Under the pieces are notes generated by a model. It was not told the DNA's origin. It saw only the letters and a program-made list of their open reading frames with translations, and searched no databases. Shown one piece after another: positions 25,693 through 34,854 of a DNA stretch of 59,829 bases (the stretch's first letter is position 1; every line of letters starts with the position of its first letter). This stretch comes from Acidaminobacter sp. JC074. GTDB lineage: Bacteria; Bacillota; Clostridia; Peptostreptococcales; Acidaminobacteraceae. Where the stretch lies: NCBI RefSeq assembly GCF_022496765.1, contig NZ_VANV01000030.1, positions 1 to 59,829 on the forward strand. The letters run 5' to 3'. Position numbers and translations under genes: made by a program.

Positions 25693-26190
25693 ATGAACAT
25701 ACTACTCACCGGTCCAATACAAATAGGAAAGTCGACAATTCTAAGAAAAGTCATCACACATTTGAAACTCCAAGTGACAGGTTTTTATACTGGACCCTTT
25801 ACAATAAATAATGAGGTCATTGGCTATAAGATGTATGATTACAATAAGCTTACAGAACCTTTTATAATAGGCTTAAAAGATACCCCTGTCTCTTGCAAGC
25901 CTTATACAGAAATGTTTGAGACAAAAGGCTTAGAAATACTAGAAAAAAAACCTAAAGATGCCTATTTACTAGATGAACTTGGCTTTCTTGAAAGACATGC
26001 CCACACCTATCAAAAGAAGATTCATGAGATCTTGGATGGAGATGTATTGGTCTTAGGCGTCTTAAAGGATAAGCATAATGACTTCTTGGACTCTATACGA
26101 AATAGAGATGATGTTACAATCATCAGGGTAAGCAAATCCAATAGAGATTACCTAGCCTTTGAAATTATAAGGCTCATAGAAAGTATGTAA
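25693..26190 (+). CDS. THEP1-like nucleoside-triphosphatase
   Basis: A 165-residue P-loop protein with Walker A at residues 7-15 (GPIQIGKST) and Walker B at YLLDELGFLE. The order and the FYTGP block after the first helix match the NTPase_1/THEP1 family, enzymes that hydrolyse NTPs slowly and whose cellular role is unclear. AGGAGG lies 5 bases before the ATG. It is transcribed alone, with a terminator directly after it. Confidence 0.85.
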   Translation: MNILLTGPIQIGKSTILRKVITHLKLQVTGFYTGPFTINNEVIGYKMYDYNKLTEPFIIGLKDTPVSCKPYTEMFETKGLEILEKKPKDAYLLDELGFLERHAHTYQKKIHEILDGDVLVLGVLKDKHNDFLDSIRNRDDVTIIRVSKSNRDYLAFEIIRLIESM

Positions 26191-26205
26191 TATATGACAA
26201 TTCAC

Positions 26206-26227
26206 AATCGGCTATGCCGATTTTTTG
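26206..26227 (+). terminator. Intrinsic terminator after the NTPase gene
   Basis: AATCGGC-TAT-GCCGATT is followed by TTTTG, with a 7-bp stem. Confidence 0.9.
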
Positions 26228-26324
26228 TTTTATCATACAACAAGAATATATTGGTCTTGTAACTTGAAGATGATTATGGTATAGTTTTGTCTTGTGTGTC
26301 ACTTATATAACAAGGAGTAAAACA

Positions 26325-27836
26325 ATGTACTTAATAAAAGAAAAAATGACATCTACGTTAAAAGACAATATCTTATCAGGTTTAACAGTTGCACTTGCAC
26401 TGGTACCAGAAGCTATTGCCTTTTCGTTTGTTGCAGGCGTTGAACCATTGGTAGGTTTGTATACTGCATTTATAATAGGCTTAATTGCATCTATATTCGG
26501 GGGACGTCCAGGAATGATTTCTGGTGCCACGGGTGCTATTGCGGTTGTAATTGGGTCTTTAGTTGTATCTCATGGTGTTGAATACCTATTTGCAGCGGTC
26601 GTTCTGATGGGTCTACTTCAGATACTGGCTGGTCTACTTAAATTAGGTAAGTTCATCAGATTGGTACCTCACCCAGTAATGATCGGTTTTGTTAATGGAC
26701 TGGCTATTGTTATCTTTATCTCTCAGTTTGAGCACTTTAAGGTAGGACACGAATGGATGGCAGCACCACAACTTGCCATTATGTTTGGTCTGATCTTGTT
26801 GACAATGGTCATCATCAAGTTTTTCCCGAAACTTACCAAGGCTATACCTTCTACACTGGTTTCAATTCTAGTTGTTTCAGGTCTAGTTGTATTTTTAAAC
26901 ATTGATACAGTAACAGTTGGTGATATGGCTGAGATTTCTGGTGGTTTACCAAAGTTTCATTTACCACTTGTACCAATTAATTTAGAGACTTTACAAGTTA
27001 TCTTCCCTTATTCACTTGTTATGGCGACTATTGGTTTGATCGAATCACTTATGACTATGACTTTAATTGATGAAACAACTGATACCAGAGGTCATGGTAA
27101 TAGAGAATGTATCGGTCAGGGACTTGCTAACCTAGTTTGTGGTTTCTTTGGCGGCATGGGCGGCTGTGCTATGATTGGTCAATCTATGTTGAATATACAG
27201 TCGGGTGGTAAAGAAAGAGCTTCAGGTATTACAGCAGCCTTATCACTTTTGGCATTCATCTTATTTGCCTCAGGTCTCATTTCAATGATTCCTATTGCAG
27301 CTTTAGTTGGTATCATGTTTGTCGTTGTTATTGCAACTTTTGAATGGACTTCTATTGGGCTTTTAACTAAAATACCAAAGTCAGATGCACTTGTTATAGT
27401 TGCTGTAACAATCATCACAGTATTTACAAATCTTGCAGTTTCAGTGGCACTTGGTATTGTACTTTCTGCCCTTGTATTTGCATGGGAAAAAGGTAAAAGA
27501 ATCTCAAATACAACTACAACTGATGAAGATGGCAGTAAAGTTTACCACTTAAGTGGTCCATTGTTCTTTGCCTCAATCCAAAGCTTTAATGACTTATTTA
27601 ATGTTCAGGAAGATCCTGACCATGTCATCATTGACTTTATGAATGCACATGTACATGACCATTCTGCTATTCAAGCAATAGATGCTTTAACAGCTAAGTA
27701 TCTATCAAATGGCAAAGAGATTCATTTAAGACACCTGAGTCCTGAATGTAAGGATCTCTTAAAGAATGCAGAGTTTGTAGAAGTAAACATACTTGAGGAT
27801 CCACATTACCATGTGGCATCAGATAAACTGGCTTAA
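26325..27836 (+). CDS. SulP-family anion permease with STAS domain
   Basis: A 503-residue membrane transporter. Its N-terminal signature (GLTVALALVPEAIAFSFVAGV) is summarised by ALVPEAIAFSF. There are about 12-14 hydrophobic segments, the GxGNRECIGQGLAN block and a C-terminal STAS domain (about 395-495). ATG 26325 is chosen because AAGGAG lies 8 bases upstream. SulP proteins move sulfate, bicarbonate or other anions; the substrate cannot be read from the sequence. It is monocistronic with its own terminator. Confidence 0.93.
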   Translation: MYLIKEKMTSTLKDNILSGLTVALALVPEAIAFSFVAGVEPLVGLYTAFIIGLIASIFGGRPGMISGATGAIAVVIGSLVVSHGVEYLFAAVVLMGLLQILAGLLKLGKFIRLVPHPVMIGFVNGLAIVIFISQFEHFKVGHEWMAAPQLAIMFGLILLTMVIIKFFPKLTKAIPSTLVSILVVSGLVVFLNIDTVTVGDMAEISGGLPKFHLPLVPINLETLQVIFPYSLVMATIGLIESLMTMTLIDETTDTRGHGNRECIGQGLANLVCGFFGGMGGCAMIGQSMLNIQSGGKERASGITAALSLLAFILFASGLISMIPIAALVGIMFVVVIATFEWTSIGLLTKIPKSDALVIVAVTIITVFTNLAVSVALGIVLSALVFAWEKGKRISNTTTTDEDGSKVYHLSGPLFFASIQSFNDLFNVQEDPDHVIIDFMNAHVHDHSAIQAIDALTAKYLSNGKEIHLRHLSPECKDLLKNAEFVEVNILEDPHYHVASDKLA

Positions 27837-27838
27837 TT

Positions 27839-27861
27839 AAGGACTTTTTAGTCCTTTTTTT
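27839..27861 (+). terminator. Intrinsic terminator after the SulP gene
   Basis: AAGGACT-TTTT-AGTCCTT is followed by a run of T residues. Confidence 0.88.
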
Positions 27862-27920
27862 AATTTTTTGATTAAATCTGCCGATATGTGTTATAAGAGT
27901 ATACATAGAAGGAGATCATT

Positions 27921-29036
27921 ATGCGCTTTTTACCTGTTTCACATTTAAAAGGCAATGAGACTCTTGCAGTGAACATCTTCTCTAGCAATCTTCAAATTCT
28001 TGTTCGTGAAGGAGCAACATTGTCACCTAAAATGATTCATAGACTTAAGCAGTACGGGATTAGGTCTGTATACGTTGTAGATGAGAAAATGTCAAAGATT
28101 TTACAAGGCCATGTCAAGGATGTCATCGATACTTCCGTACGTGAAAAATCAGCTTACAACCTAAAGAATTCTTTTGAACGCTTCCATAAGCAAGTCAATA
28201 TGCAAAAGAATAGCCTCCGTTATGGAGATGTTGGTCAACTGCTTTTTAAACAAGTTAAAGATATCTCACATGATCTTATCAAGGAAATACTCACAGCAAA
28301 TGATCTTCAAATTACCATGCAAGATATAAAAAGCCTACATGATTATCAATTCAAACATGCCGTGAATGTGGCTGTTTTATCTCTGATCATAGGTGCTGAA
28401 CTGAACTTGAAGCCGGATCAGTTAGAAAACCTAGCCCTTGGTGCACTGCTTTCTGATATTGGCTTTAACTGGATTGAAAAAGAGATTGTTTTAAAGGAAG
28501 ATAAGCTAAATGATCTGGAGATGGGCGAAATTCAAAAACATGTTGCTAGTGGTTACCAATACATTAAAGACAACACCACCTTTAATGCACATGTTAAAAG
28601 CATCATCATGCATCACCATGAGAGGATGAATGGTATGGGCTATCCTATGGGTCTAGGTGAAAATAATATTCATGATCTTGCTAAAATCGTCATGATCGCA
28701 GATGTCTATGATGCCTTAACTTCTGACAGACCACATAGAAAAGCATACAACCAGCATGAAGCCATTGAATATATCATGGCCAATGCAGGCACCTTATTTG
28801 ATTTTAGGTATGCCAACATTTTTACTAGAAAGGTAACACCATATCCTGTCGGTTCATATGTACAACTGTCCAACCAACAAAAGGGTGTTGTTATAGAAAA
28901 TAACAAGGACCACCCTCTTAGACCAATCGTAAGAACTTTTGGTATTTCCTCTTATACAGACCAATCGTCTTTTCAGGTCAACTTATTAGAGGAAACCAAT
29001 ATTGTCATAGAAAAAATCATCTATACATTACATTAG
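27921..29036 (+). CDS. HD-GYP domain protein with altered HD motif
   Basis: A 371-residue soluble protein. Residues about 1-125 form a helical N-terminal region common in HD-GYP proteins, and residues about 130-330 form the HD-GYP domain. The GYP part is clear (HHHERMNGMGYP, residues 231-242) and later ADVYDALTSDRPHR is kept. The metal-binding HDIGK motif reads SDIGF (residues 178-182), so its histidine is replaced by serine. The C-terminal part follows the usual YPVGSYVQLSNQQ pattern. Family members hydrolyse c-di-GMP; this one may be inactive or altered and act as a c-di-GMP binding effector (inference). AAGGAG lies 7 bases before the ATG. Confidence 0.9.
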   Translation: MRFLPVSHLKGNETLAVNIFSSNLQILVREGATLSPKMIHRLKQYGIRSVYVVDEKMSKILQGHVKDVIDTSVREKSAYNLKNSFERFHKQVNMQKNSLRYGDVGQLLFKQVKDISHDLIKEILTANDLQITMQDIKSLHDYQFKHAVNVAVLSLIIGAELNLKPDQLENLALGALLSDIGFNWIEKEIVLKEDKLNDLEMGEIQKHVASGYQYIKDNTTFNAHVKSIIMHHHERMNGMGYPMGLGENNIHDLAKIVMIADVYDALTSDRPHRKAYNQHEAIEYIMANAGTLFDFRYANIFTRKVTPYPVGSYVQLSNQQKGVVIENNKDHPLRPIVRTFGISSYTDQSSFQVNLLEETNIVIEKIIYTLH

Positions 29037-29059
29037 GATAATGCTAAGCATTATCCTAA
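29033..29059. terminator. Bidirectional terminator between convergent genes
   Basis: TTAGGATAATGCT and AGCATTATCCTAA are perfect 13-bp arms around a single A. Both stop codons of the convergent genes lie inside the hairpin. T-rich sequence follows on the plus strand. Confidence 0.85.
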
Positions 29060-30208
29060 TTTTATCTGAGATATTCTCTTAAAGGCTTTTTCTAATGTAT
29101 TTTCATCAACAGTACATGCAATTCTAACATAACCTTCACCACACTTACCAAAAGCATTGCCTGGTATGGTCAAGACTTTTGCTTCTTCTAAGATAATTTT
29201 AGAAACTTCTTCACTGGTTTTTCCAGTCTTTTTAATGTTGATAAAGAGATAAAATGTCCCCTTTGGTTCTAGAACAGACATCCAAGGTATATTTTGAATC
29301 AAGTCATAGGCTTTTAAAACACGTGATTTATAAAGTGAAACCATTTCTGGCTGAAGTTCTCTTTTATGTTTTAAGGCATATATAGCCGCTCTTTGAGAAA
29401 TAGATGGTGCTGTAAATACAACGTTTTCATTGATCATCTGACAGGTTTCAACAATATAATCTGGACCAATGATATTACCAACACGCCATCCTGTCATGGT
29501 ATAGTCTTTAGAGAACGAGTTTAAAATAATCAAACGGTCTCTGATCTCTTCAAACTCTATCAATGATACAAACTTATCTTTAAAGGTATAAGCACCATAA
29601 ATCTCATCTGAAATAATTAAAAGATCATACTTTCTAGCAATCTCACTGATGACTTTTAATGTATCTATATTAAAGACTGTACCGGAAGGATTATTTGGTG
29701 AGTTAATAATCATGGCTTTGGTTCTTTCAGTAACAGCTGCTTCTAAATCTTCTAAAACCAGTTGAAAATCATTTTCTTCATAAGTTGCAACTTCTACTGG
29801 AACCCCACCAGCCAATTGAATTTGCTGAGGATAAGGTGTAAAGTATGGTGCGTGTATAAGCACTTCATCCCCTGGATCTAAAATGGCCTCTAGGGACAAA
29901 TACATACCTAAACAAGCGCTAGCAGTAACCATAATCTCTTTGTCATCAATTGATACGCCAAACGACTCTTTATAATCATCTGCTATAGCAAGTCTTAGTT
30001 CAGGGTCTCCCCTAAAGTCTGTATATTTGGTATGACCTAAATGTGCCTGTTCAAAGGCATAGTCAATTATCGGACCAGGTGTTGTCATATCAGGATCACC
30101 TAAACTCAGATTGATTACATCATCATACATTTTTGCCAGTTCATCGACAGCCCCCATAGGTGTGGACATGTCTTTCCAATATTTTTTAGAGATATACTTA
30201 TGTTTCAT
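29051..30208 (-). CDS. PLP-dependent class I/II aminotransferase
   Basis: A 385-residue cytosolic aminotransferase of fold type I. Visible landmarks are INSPNNPSGTVFN (cofactor/substrate Asn), ISDEIYGAY (Asp and Tyr contacting PLP), NSFSKDYTMTGWRVG with the Schiff-base Lys, and a late YVRIACT with the carboxylate-binding Arg. It resembles aspartate/aromatic/PatA-like enzymes, but the substrate cannot be assigned. GGAGG precedes the ATG. The gene follows the helicase by about 50 bp and may be cotranscribed with it. Confidence 0.92.
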   Translation of the reverse strand: MKHKYISKKYWKDMSTPMGAVDELAKMYDDVINLSLGDPDMTTPGPIIDYAFEQAHLGHTKYTDFRGDPELRLAIADDYKESFGVSIDDKEIMVTASACLGMYLSLEAILDPGDEVLIHAPYFTPYPQQIQLAGGVPVEVATYEENDFQLVLEDLEAAVTERTKAMIINSPNNPSGTVFNIDTLKVISEIARKYDLLIISDEIYGAYTFKDKFVSLIEFEEIRDRLIILNSFSKDYTMTGWRVGNIIGPDYIVETCQMINENVVFTAPSISQRAAIYALKHKRELQPEMVSLYKSRVLKAYDLIQNIPWMSVLEPKGTFYLFINIKKTGKTSEEVSKIILEEAKVLTIPGNAFGKCGEGYVRIACTVDENTLEKAFKRISQIKLG

Positions 30209-30258
30209 ACAAAGCCTCCAATATCTGAATTGTTTGATAACTTATTTTAAAAAGAAGC

Positions 30259-31743
30259 CTAAGACTTCTTTCTAAATAGAGATTTCAAACTGAACTTCTT
30301 CTTTTCTTCTTTTTTTATGACAGCTACTTGTTTCGGCTGATTAATCGGTACAAAATTCTTTTCAATCACACGTCTAACAGGTTCCTGATGCATCTTCGGA
30401 TGTTCCCTTCTATCAGGTGTACGGTGCCTATTATCATGTCTTTTATCAGAAGCGTGTTGCCTTCTATTGTTTTGACGTCTCTTATCTTGATTAGGCTTTC
30501 TATTTTGTTTATGTCTGTCAGTATGTTTTCTTTCTCTAGGTTTTTTATCTTTTGCAGCAGCATCATGTCTTGCCTTTCTAGCATTGTAGATTTCTTGCCA
30601 GATATCATTTAACTGAGCTTGCCCCTTAGAAACAACTTCCTCATCATATGCTTCCATTTCATCAATTCTTGCGCCAGCATGTTCTTCGACTTCGTATAGT
30701 GCATAAATGTCATCGCTCGTTACCATTGAAATGGCACGGCCACCGCTGCCTGCACGGCCTGTACGGCCTATTCTATGAATATAGCTGTCTTTGTCTTGTG
30801 GTACATCATAATTGATTACAAGGGCCATATCATCGATATGAATACCTCTTGCAGCAACATCAGTAGCTACAAGAACCTGTATCTTGCCGTCTTTAAACTC
30901 CTGAATGGTTCTCATACGTTTATTTTGCGTATTGGCACCATGTATGGCTTCAGAAACAATACCGTTTCTAAAAAGGTATTGATGGACCCTATCTACATCG
31001 ACCCTCATGTTGCAAAATATCATACAAGATTTAGGTTTCTCAGCATAAATAAGACGCTTTAGCTGTTTTCTTTTCTCATTGGCTTCAACTCTTAAATAAA
31101 ACTGATCAATAGTATCTACGGTCTTTGTATCTGAATCCAGTTCAATGGCCTCAGGCTCATTCATATACTTGGTACAAATTCTTTGTATTTCTGGCGGCAT
31201 AGTAGCTGAAAATAAAAGGGTTTGTCTTTGTCTAGGCATAGACTGAATGATTTTATGAATCTGGTCTATAAAACCCATATCAAGCATTCTATCAGCTTCA
31301 TCCAAAACCAGGTACTTCATACCCTTGGTTTTTAAGTTACCTTCTTTTATATGATGAATCACTCTACCTGGTGTACCCACTACAACTTTAGCACTCTTAA
31401 GATCTTGAATCTCCTTTTGCATGTTGTGGCCACCGTAAATTGGTGTAGCCTTTATCGGCGCATATTTCGTATATAATTTGATATCGTTACATACCTGAAC
31501 GGCTAACTCTCTTGTAGGTGCTAAAATTAAGACCTGTGGTCTTTTTTCTTCTGTTAATTGCTCCAGTACCGGCAGAGAAAATGCACCTGTCTTTCCACTA
31601 CCTGTTTTAGCCATGACAATCAAATCTTTTTTATCAAGAACTCTTGGTATAGCAAGCGCTTGTACCTCTGTTGGATTTTCAAATCCTAACTCAGAAATGG
31701 CTTTTAAAAGATTATTGTCATTAATTAATGTTTCAAATTTCAT
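30259..31743 (-). CDS. DEAD-box ATP-dependent RNA helicase
   Basis: A 494-residue helicase with the Q motif (GFENPTEVQ), motif I AKTGSGKT, Ia PTRELAVQ, II DEAD (VLDEADRMLDMG), III SAT, and the C-terminal core with VATDVAARGIH and HRIGRTGRAG. After about residue 385 comes a highly basic, Arg/Lys/His-rich tail of about 100 residues, low in complexity, ending in FSLKSLFRKKS. This resembles CshA/RhlE-type helicases, which unwind RNA in ribosome assembly and mRNA decay, especially in the cold. The tail probably binds RNA non-specifically. Confidence 0.95.
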   Translation of the reverse strand: MKFETLINDNNLLKAISELGFENPTEVQALAIPRVLDKKDLIVMAKTGSGKTGAFSLPVLEQLTEEKRPQVLILAPTRELAVQVCNDIKLYTKYAPIKATPIYGGHNMQKEIQDLKSAKVVVGTPGRVIHHIKEGNLKTKGMKYLVLDEADRMLDMGFIDQIHKIIQSMPRQRQTLLFSATMPPEIQRICTKYMNEPEAIELDSDTKTVDTIDQFYLRVEANEKRKQLKRLIYAEKPKSCMIFCNMRVDVDRVHQYLFRNGIVSEAIHGANTQNKRMRTIQEFKDGKIQVLVATDVAARGIHIDDMALVINYDVPQDKDSYIHRIGRTGRAGSGGRAISMVTSDDIYALYEVEEHAGARIDEMEAYDEEVVSKGQAQLNDIWQEIYNARKARHDAAAKDKKPRERKHTDRHKQNRKPNQDKRRQNNRRQHASDKRHDNRHRTPDRREHPKMHQEPVRRVIEKNFVPINQPKQVAVIKKEEKKKFSLKSLFRKKS

Positions 31744-31832
31744 ATTTTCCTATTCTTTCTTATTGTCTTACAACCACTATAGTATTATGTTCTGTCAAAA
31801 AATACAAGCTATCTGGCTAAAACAGTATGCAT

Positions 31833-31856
31833 TAAAAAAAGGTTCCTAAGGAACCT
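31833..31856 (-). terminator. Intrinsic terminator of the DMT transporter gene
   Basis: On the minus strand the 8-bp arms AGGTTCCT/AGGAACCT around one base are followed by seven T residues. Confidence 0.92.
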
Positions 31857-32733
31857 GATTATAAACAAGATCTGTTTTTTTCTTTTTTGTCATCAAAACA
31901 ACAGACGATGAGATCAAGATTAAAGCAATCACATCTTTTGTATAGATGGGTTCATGTATTAAGATAACTGCACTGATTACTGAAAAGACAGGTAACAGAT
32001 TCATAACAAAGGACATGTATGCAACACCGAGGTGTTTTAGGCCATACATATAACACAGATAACCACAGCCAGAAACTAAAAACGCCAAAACTATCATATT
32101 ACCTACAACCGACATGTTTGTAAATAGATTAATCTGTCTAATAAGAGTTTCCTTGGAAAATATCACAAGTGGTGTCATGACAATAGAACCTATCAAACAT
32201 TCATATGTTAGTATTTCTAGAGAAGTATGTCTGACAAAAAGTTTCTCATTAATAAAAGTAAATATAACCCATGCAACAAGTGAAAGAATCATTAATGCTG
32301 CACCTAAGAGTGGTGCTTTAGAAGTCTCAGATTCCCCCGTAAGAAGGGCTATACCTATCAACGATATCAACAAAGCCATAATGGTACGTTTCGTTAAAGA
32401 CTTGCCTCTAAAGAAACGTTCACCAAGTATCGTAAGCATTGGTATGGTACCATTTAAAATACCTGCAAATGATGCTGAAATATAGGAAACTGAATAACAG
32501 GCCATTATAGGATAAATTGTAATACCTAATAAGGCTGAAACTATAAGCGTTTTCTTTTCCTCTTTGGTCCAGTTGTTTGTTTTATTCCTAAGCATAAATC
32601 TATAGAAGATACCAGCTAGTAAATATCTATAGAAGACAACTTCAATTGGTGTCATATAAATCAACAGTTGTTTTGTAAAGACAAAACTTAGACTCCAAAA
32701 TACAGCACTCAATAATCCAACAAGATGTTTCAT
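31846..32733 (-). CDS. EamA-type drug/metabolite exporter (DMT superfamily)
   Basis: A 295-residue membrane protein with ten hydrophobic segments in two EamA repeats (about 3-135 and 148-285). Each repeat shows the usual start (LLSAVFWSLSFVFTK) and the ALLGITIYPIMACYSVSYI region, shown here as key parts only. The family exports amino acids and metabolites; the substrate is unknown. The start ATG lacks a strong ribosome site, and a TATAAA box lies only about 10 bases upstream on the minus strand, so the message may be nearly leaderless. It is monocistronic. Confidence 0.9.
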   Translation of the reverse strand: MKHLVGLLSAVFWSLSFVFTKQLLIYMTPIEVVFYRYLLAGIFYRFMLRNKTNNWTKEEKKTLIVSALLGITIYPIMACYSVSYISASFAGILNGTIPMLTILGERFFRGKSLTKRTIMALLISLIGIALLTGESETSKAPLLGAALMILSLVAWVIFTFINEKLFVRHTSLEILTYECLIGSIVMTPLVIFSKETLIRQINLFTNMSVVGNMIVLAFLVSGCGYLCYMYGLKHLGVAYMSFVMNLLPVFSVISAVILIHEPIYTKDVIALILISSSVVLMTKKKKTDLVYNQVP

Positions 32734-32949
32734 AATCTTATTTTATACCTCAACTTCTAAACTCGATTGATTCACTCTAGTTTTTACTGATTAATTATTC
32801 TCATAAAAAATTGATGATTTCAATGAGATTATAAACCTATTATTTATGAAACACAATACTTTTTTAATCATGATTATGTACTTTTTTTAGTACACTTTTC
32901 TTGCTGATTAATGATGTTTGATTATGCCACTCTTTTATCATCTAAAACT

Positions 32950-32974
32950 AAAAAAGATACTACAACAGTATCTT
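32950..32974 (-). terminator. Intrinsic terminator of the TrmB-like gene
   Basis: On the minus strand AAGATACT-GTTGT-AGTATCTT is followed by TTTT. The stop codon overlaps the stem. Confidence 0.87.
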
Positions 32975-33785
32975 ATTTGTCTTTAAAACTTTCATATTCA
33001 TCATCGTCATAACAGAAATAGTCTTTTCTTATTAGGTCTAAGGCTTTTTCATACTTATGATCATCAATTTGATAGGAATAAGAGTTGATCATAACATCAT
33101 GGGCAATAAAATCATCTTTTATGTCTATCTCCCCAGGTTCTTGTGTCCAGGTGACTCTAGAAGTTCCTTTTTTTGAAATAACGCCTGATATAACATGGCT
33201 GTTATCAACAACGACTATGATGTACCTATCCTTTTTTTCAGCTACATATCGCTCAATTCTTCTATGGGCGACCAAAGTCTCAATAGGACTATTCTGACCA
33301 AAATAAACACCTCTAACGGATACACCATCTTTTATTTTTTCTTCTACCATAGGTAAAAGCTCATGTAGCTCCTCATCCCATATGGAAAAAGCAATTCTAT
33401 CATTAGCATCCTTTAATATCAGATTGATAAAGGCTATGATGTCACCACGCCCTTTAATGATCTTTTGCTCATATTCTTCATGTTTTGTATTGTAGATCTG
33501 TTCAGCATAATCATTTAGTTCATCAATCATCAAAGCATATTCATCTTTTAACTTCATAAAAAGAAGTCTAGGTTCTAAGGGTGTAAAAAGCCGTTGATCA
33601 TTTTCAATATGTTCAAAAGCCGCAGATTTTTGAATCAAACTTTCAACGACTTCATAAATTCTTGACCTAGGTATTTTAGATTGTTTACTGAGACTATAGC
33701 CATTAACAGGATGATGTTCTAATAGCGTAAAGTAAGCCTTAATCTCATACTCAGTAAAACCCAGTTTCTTCATGTATTCAACCAT
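32973..33785 (-). CDS. TrmB-family transcriptional regulator
   Basis: A 270-residue regulator. The N-terminal winged helix (about 1-75; LGFTEYEIKAYFTLLEHHPVNGYSLSK, key part LGFTEYEIKAYFTLL) and a coiled linker with IYEVVESL match TrmB. The C-terminal half (about 110-255) is the effector domain, with the VRGVYFGQNSP block. AGGAG precedes the ATG. It follows azlD by 9 bp, so it is the third gene of an azlC-azlD-regulator operon and probably responds to an amino acid or related ligand (inference). Confidence 0.87.
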   Translation of the reverse strand: MVEYMKKLGFTEYEIKAYFTLLEHHPVNGYSLSKQSKIPRSRIYEVVESLIQKSAAFEHIENDQRLFTPLEPRLLFMKLKDEYALMIDELNDYAEQIYNTKHEEYEQKIIKGRGDIIAFINLILKDANDRIAFSIWDEELHELLPMVEEKIKDGVSVRGVYFGQNSPIETLVAHRRIERYVAEKKDRYIIVVVDNSHVISGVISKKGTSRVTWTQEPGEIDIKDDFIAHDVMINSYSYQIDDHKYEKALDLIRKDYFCYDDDEYESFKDK

Positions 33786-33794
33786 AAAAGCTCC

Positions 33795-34097
33795 TTATAT
33801 ACTCAACAAGAGAAAAACAGTAAGTATTGATGCAAACACCGGCAGTATCATACCACCTCTTTTCCATGCAATAACAAAGGCAACAAGTACACCCACTAAT
33901 GATATCATCCATGAACCTTCAATGGCTGAAAACATACCCGGTACAATCAAAGCTCCCAATGCTGCAAATGGGACAAACTCCAGAAACTGCTTAACATACT
34001 TGGGAAGTTGTCTATCTGATATCGTTACAAAAGGAATCACTCTAGGAATATAGGTTACCAGAGCCATACCTAAAATTACCATCATTGTTTGACTCAT
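33795..34097 (-). CDS. azlD: AzlD-family branched-chain amino-acid exporter subunit
   Basis: A 100-residue protein with four hydrophobic segments and the AzlD pattern MALVTYIPRVIPF near the N-terminus. AzlD is the small subunit that works with AzlC to export branched-chain amino acids or analogues. ATG 34097 is chosen because AGGAGG lies 4 bases upstream and because it overlaps the azlC stop by 4 bp (ATGA). A longer frame would run well into azlC. Confidence 0.92.
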   Translation of the reverse strand: MSQTMMVILGMALVTYIPRVIPFVTISDRQLPKYVKQFLEFVPFAALGALIVPGMFSAIEGSWMISLVGVLVAFVIAWKRGGMILPVFASILTVFLLLSI

Positions 34098-34777
34098 GAT
34101 GCCTCCTTTCTGTAAATTACAACACCAAGTGTTGATACTACCACTATAGTCAGTACAACGCTCCACCCTTGAGGAAAGTGAAGGCCCCATCTAAATATTG
34201 TATTAATAAGACCTGCCATCAAGGTTAAAACAACAGCCTTTTGGTTCTTTTTAATTTCCGGTACAATAATTGAAACAAACAAGGCGTATAGACCTATACC
34301 CATACTTATTTGAAGGACTTCGGGGAAGAAATTCCCCATAACAAATCCTAAACAAGTACCTGTGACCCAGCTTAAATAAGATACCAGTTCCAATGTCAAA
34401 AGATAAGAAGATGTCAACTCACCTTCAGAAAATGAGGCAACAGAAAAAACCTCATCTGTCACAAAGAAACCCAGTATAGGTTTTAAAGGATTTGGGACAT
34501 GGTGTAGCTTTTCTACCAAAGAAGCTGACATAAAGAAATGTCTAAAGTTTAGAAGAAGTGTCGCCAGTACGACCTCGCCCATACCTGCACCTAAAGCCAG
34601 CATGGACACACCTATAAATTGACTAGCACCTGCATATAATATAAATGAAAAACTTAATGTTTCCATGAAGTTAAAGCCATTTCCCTTTGATAGTATACCA
34701 AAAGCCATGGCAACCGGAAAATACCCCAACATAACTGGAAATCCAGCTTTTACACCGTCTTTACAACTTAATTTCAT
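34094..34777 (-). CDS. azlC: AzlC-family branched-chain amino-acid exporter subunit
   Basis: A 227-residue membrane protein with the AzlC signature: KAGFPVMLGYFPVAMAFGIL near the start, FILYAGASQFIGVSMLA and LLNFRHFFMSASL. AzlC and AzlD together export branched-chain amino acids such as leucine analogues. AGGAGG precedes the ATG and a strong vegetative promoter lies upstream. An operator-like palindrome inside that promoter suggests control by the TrmB-type regulator of the same operon. Confidence 0.93.
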   Translation of the reverse strand: MKLSCKDGVKAGFPVMLGYFPVAMAFGILSKGNGFNFMETLSFSFILYAGASQFIGVSMLALGAGMGEVVLATLLLNFRHFFMSASLVEKLHHVPNPLKPILGFFVTDEVFSVASFSEGELTSSYLLTLELVSYLSWVTGTCLGFVMGNFFPEVLQISMGIGLYALFVSIIVPEIKKNQKAVVLTLMAGLINTIFRWGLHFPQGWSVVLTIVVVSTLGVVIYRKEAS

Positions 34778-34797
34778 ACAACCTCCTATTAGTAATT

Positions 34798-34826
34798 ATT
34801 CTAGTAACTACTAAGTAGAAAGTCAA
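34798..34826 (-). promoter_or_regulatory. SigA promoter of azlC with embedded palindrome
   Basis: On the minus strand TTGACT (34821-34826), 17 bases and TAGAAT (34798-34803) form a near-consensus promoter. The palindrome TAGTAACTACTA (34802-34813) lies in the spacer and touches the -10, which suits a repressor. The likely repressor is the TrmB-type protein of the operon (inference). Confidence 0.82.
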
Positions 34827-34853
34827 GAAAAACTTTAAGCTATGCCTAAAGTT
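34826..34853 (-). terminator. Terminator after the HD-domain gene
   Basis: On the minus strand AACTTTA and TAAAGTT arms, with an inner GC-ATA-GC pairing, are followed by five T residues. On the plus strand a T-run also follows, so it may work both ways. Confidence 0.75.
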
Positions 34854-34854
34854 T

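Noticed and set aside
30328..30612. Plus-strand and alternate-frame minus-strand frames over the helicase tail
   Set aside because: They are shadows of the Arg/Lys-rich tail of the DEAD-box protein, without ribosome sites or family matches.
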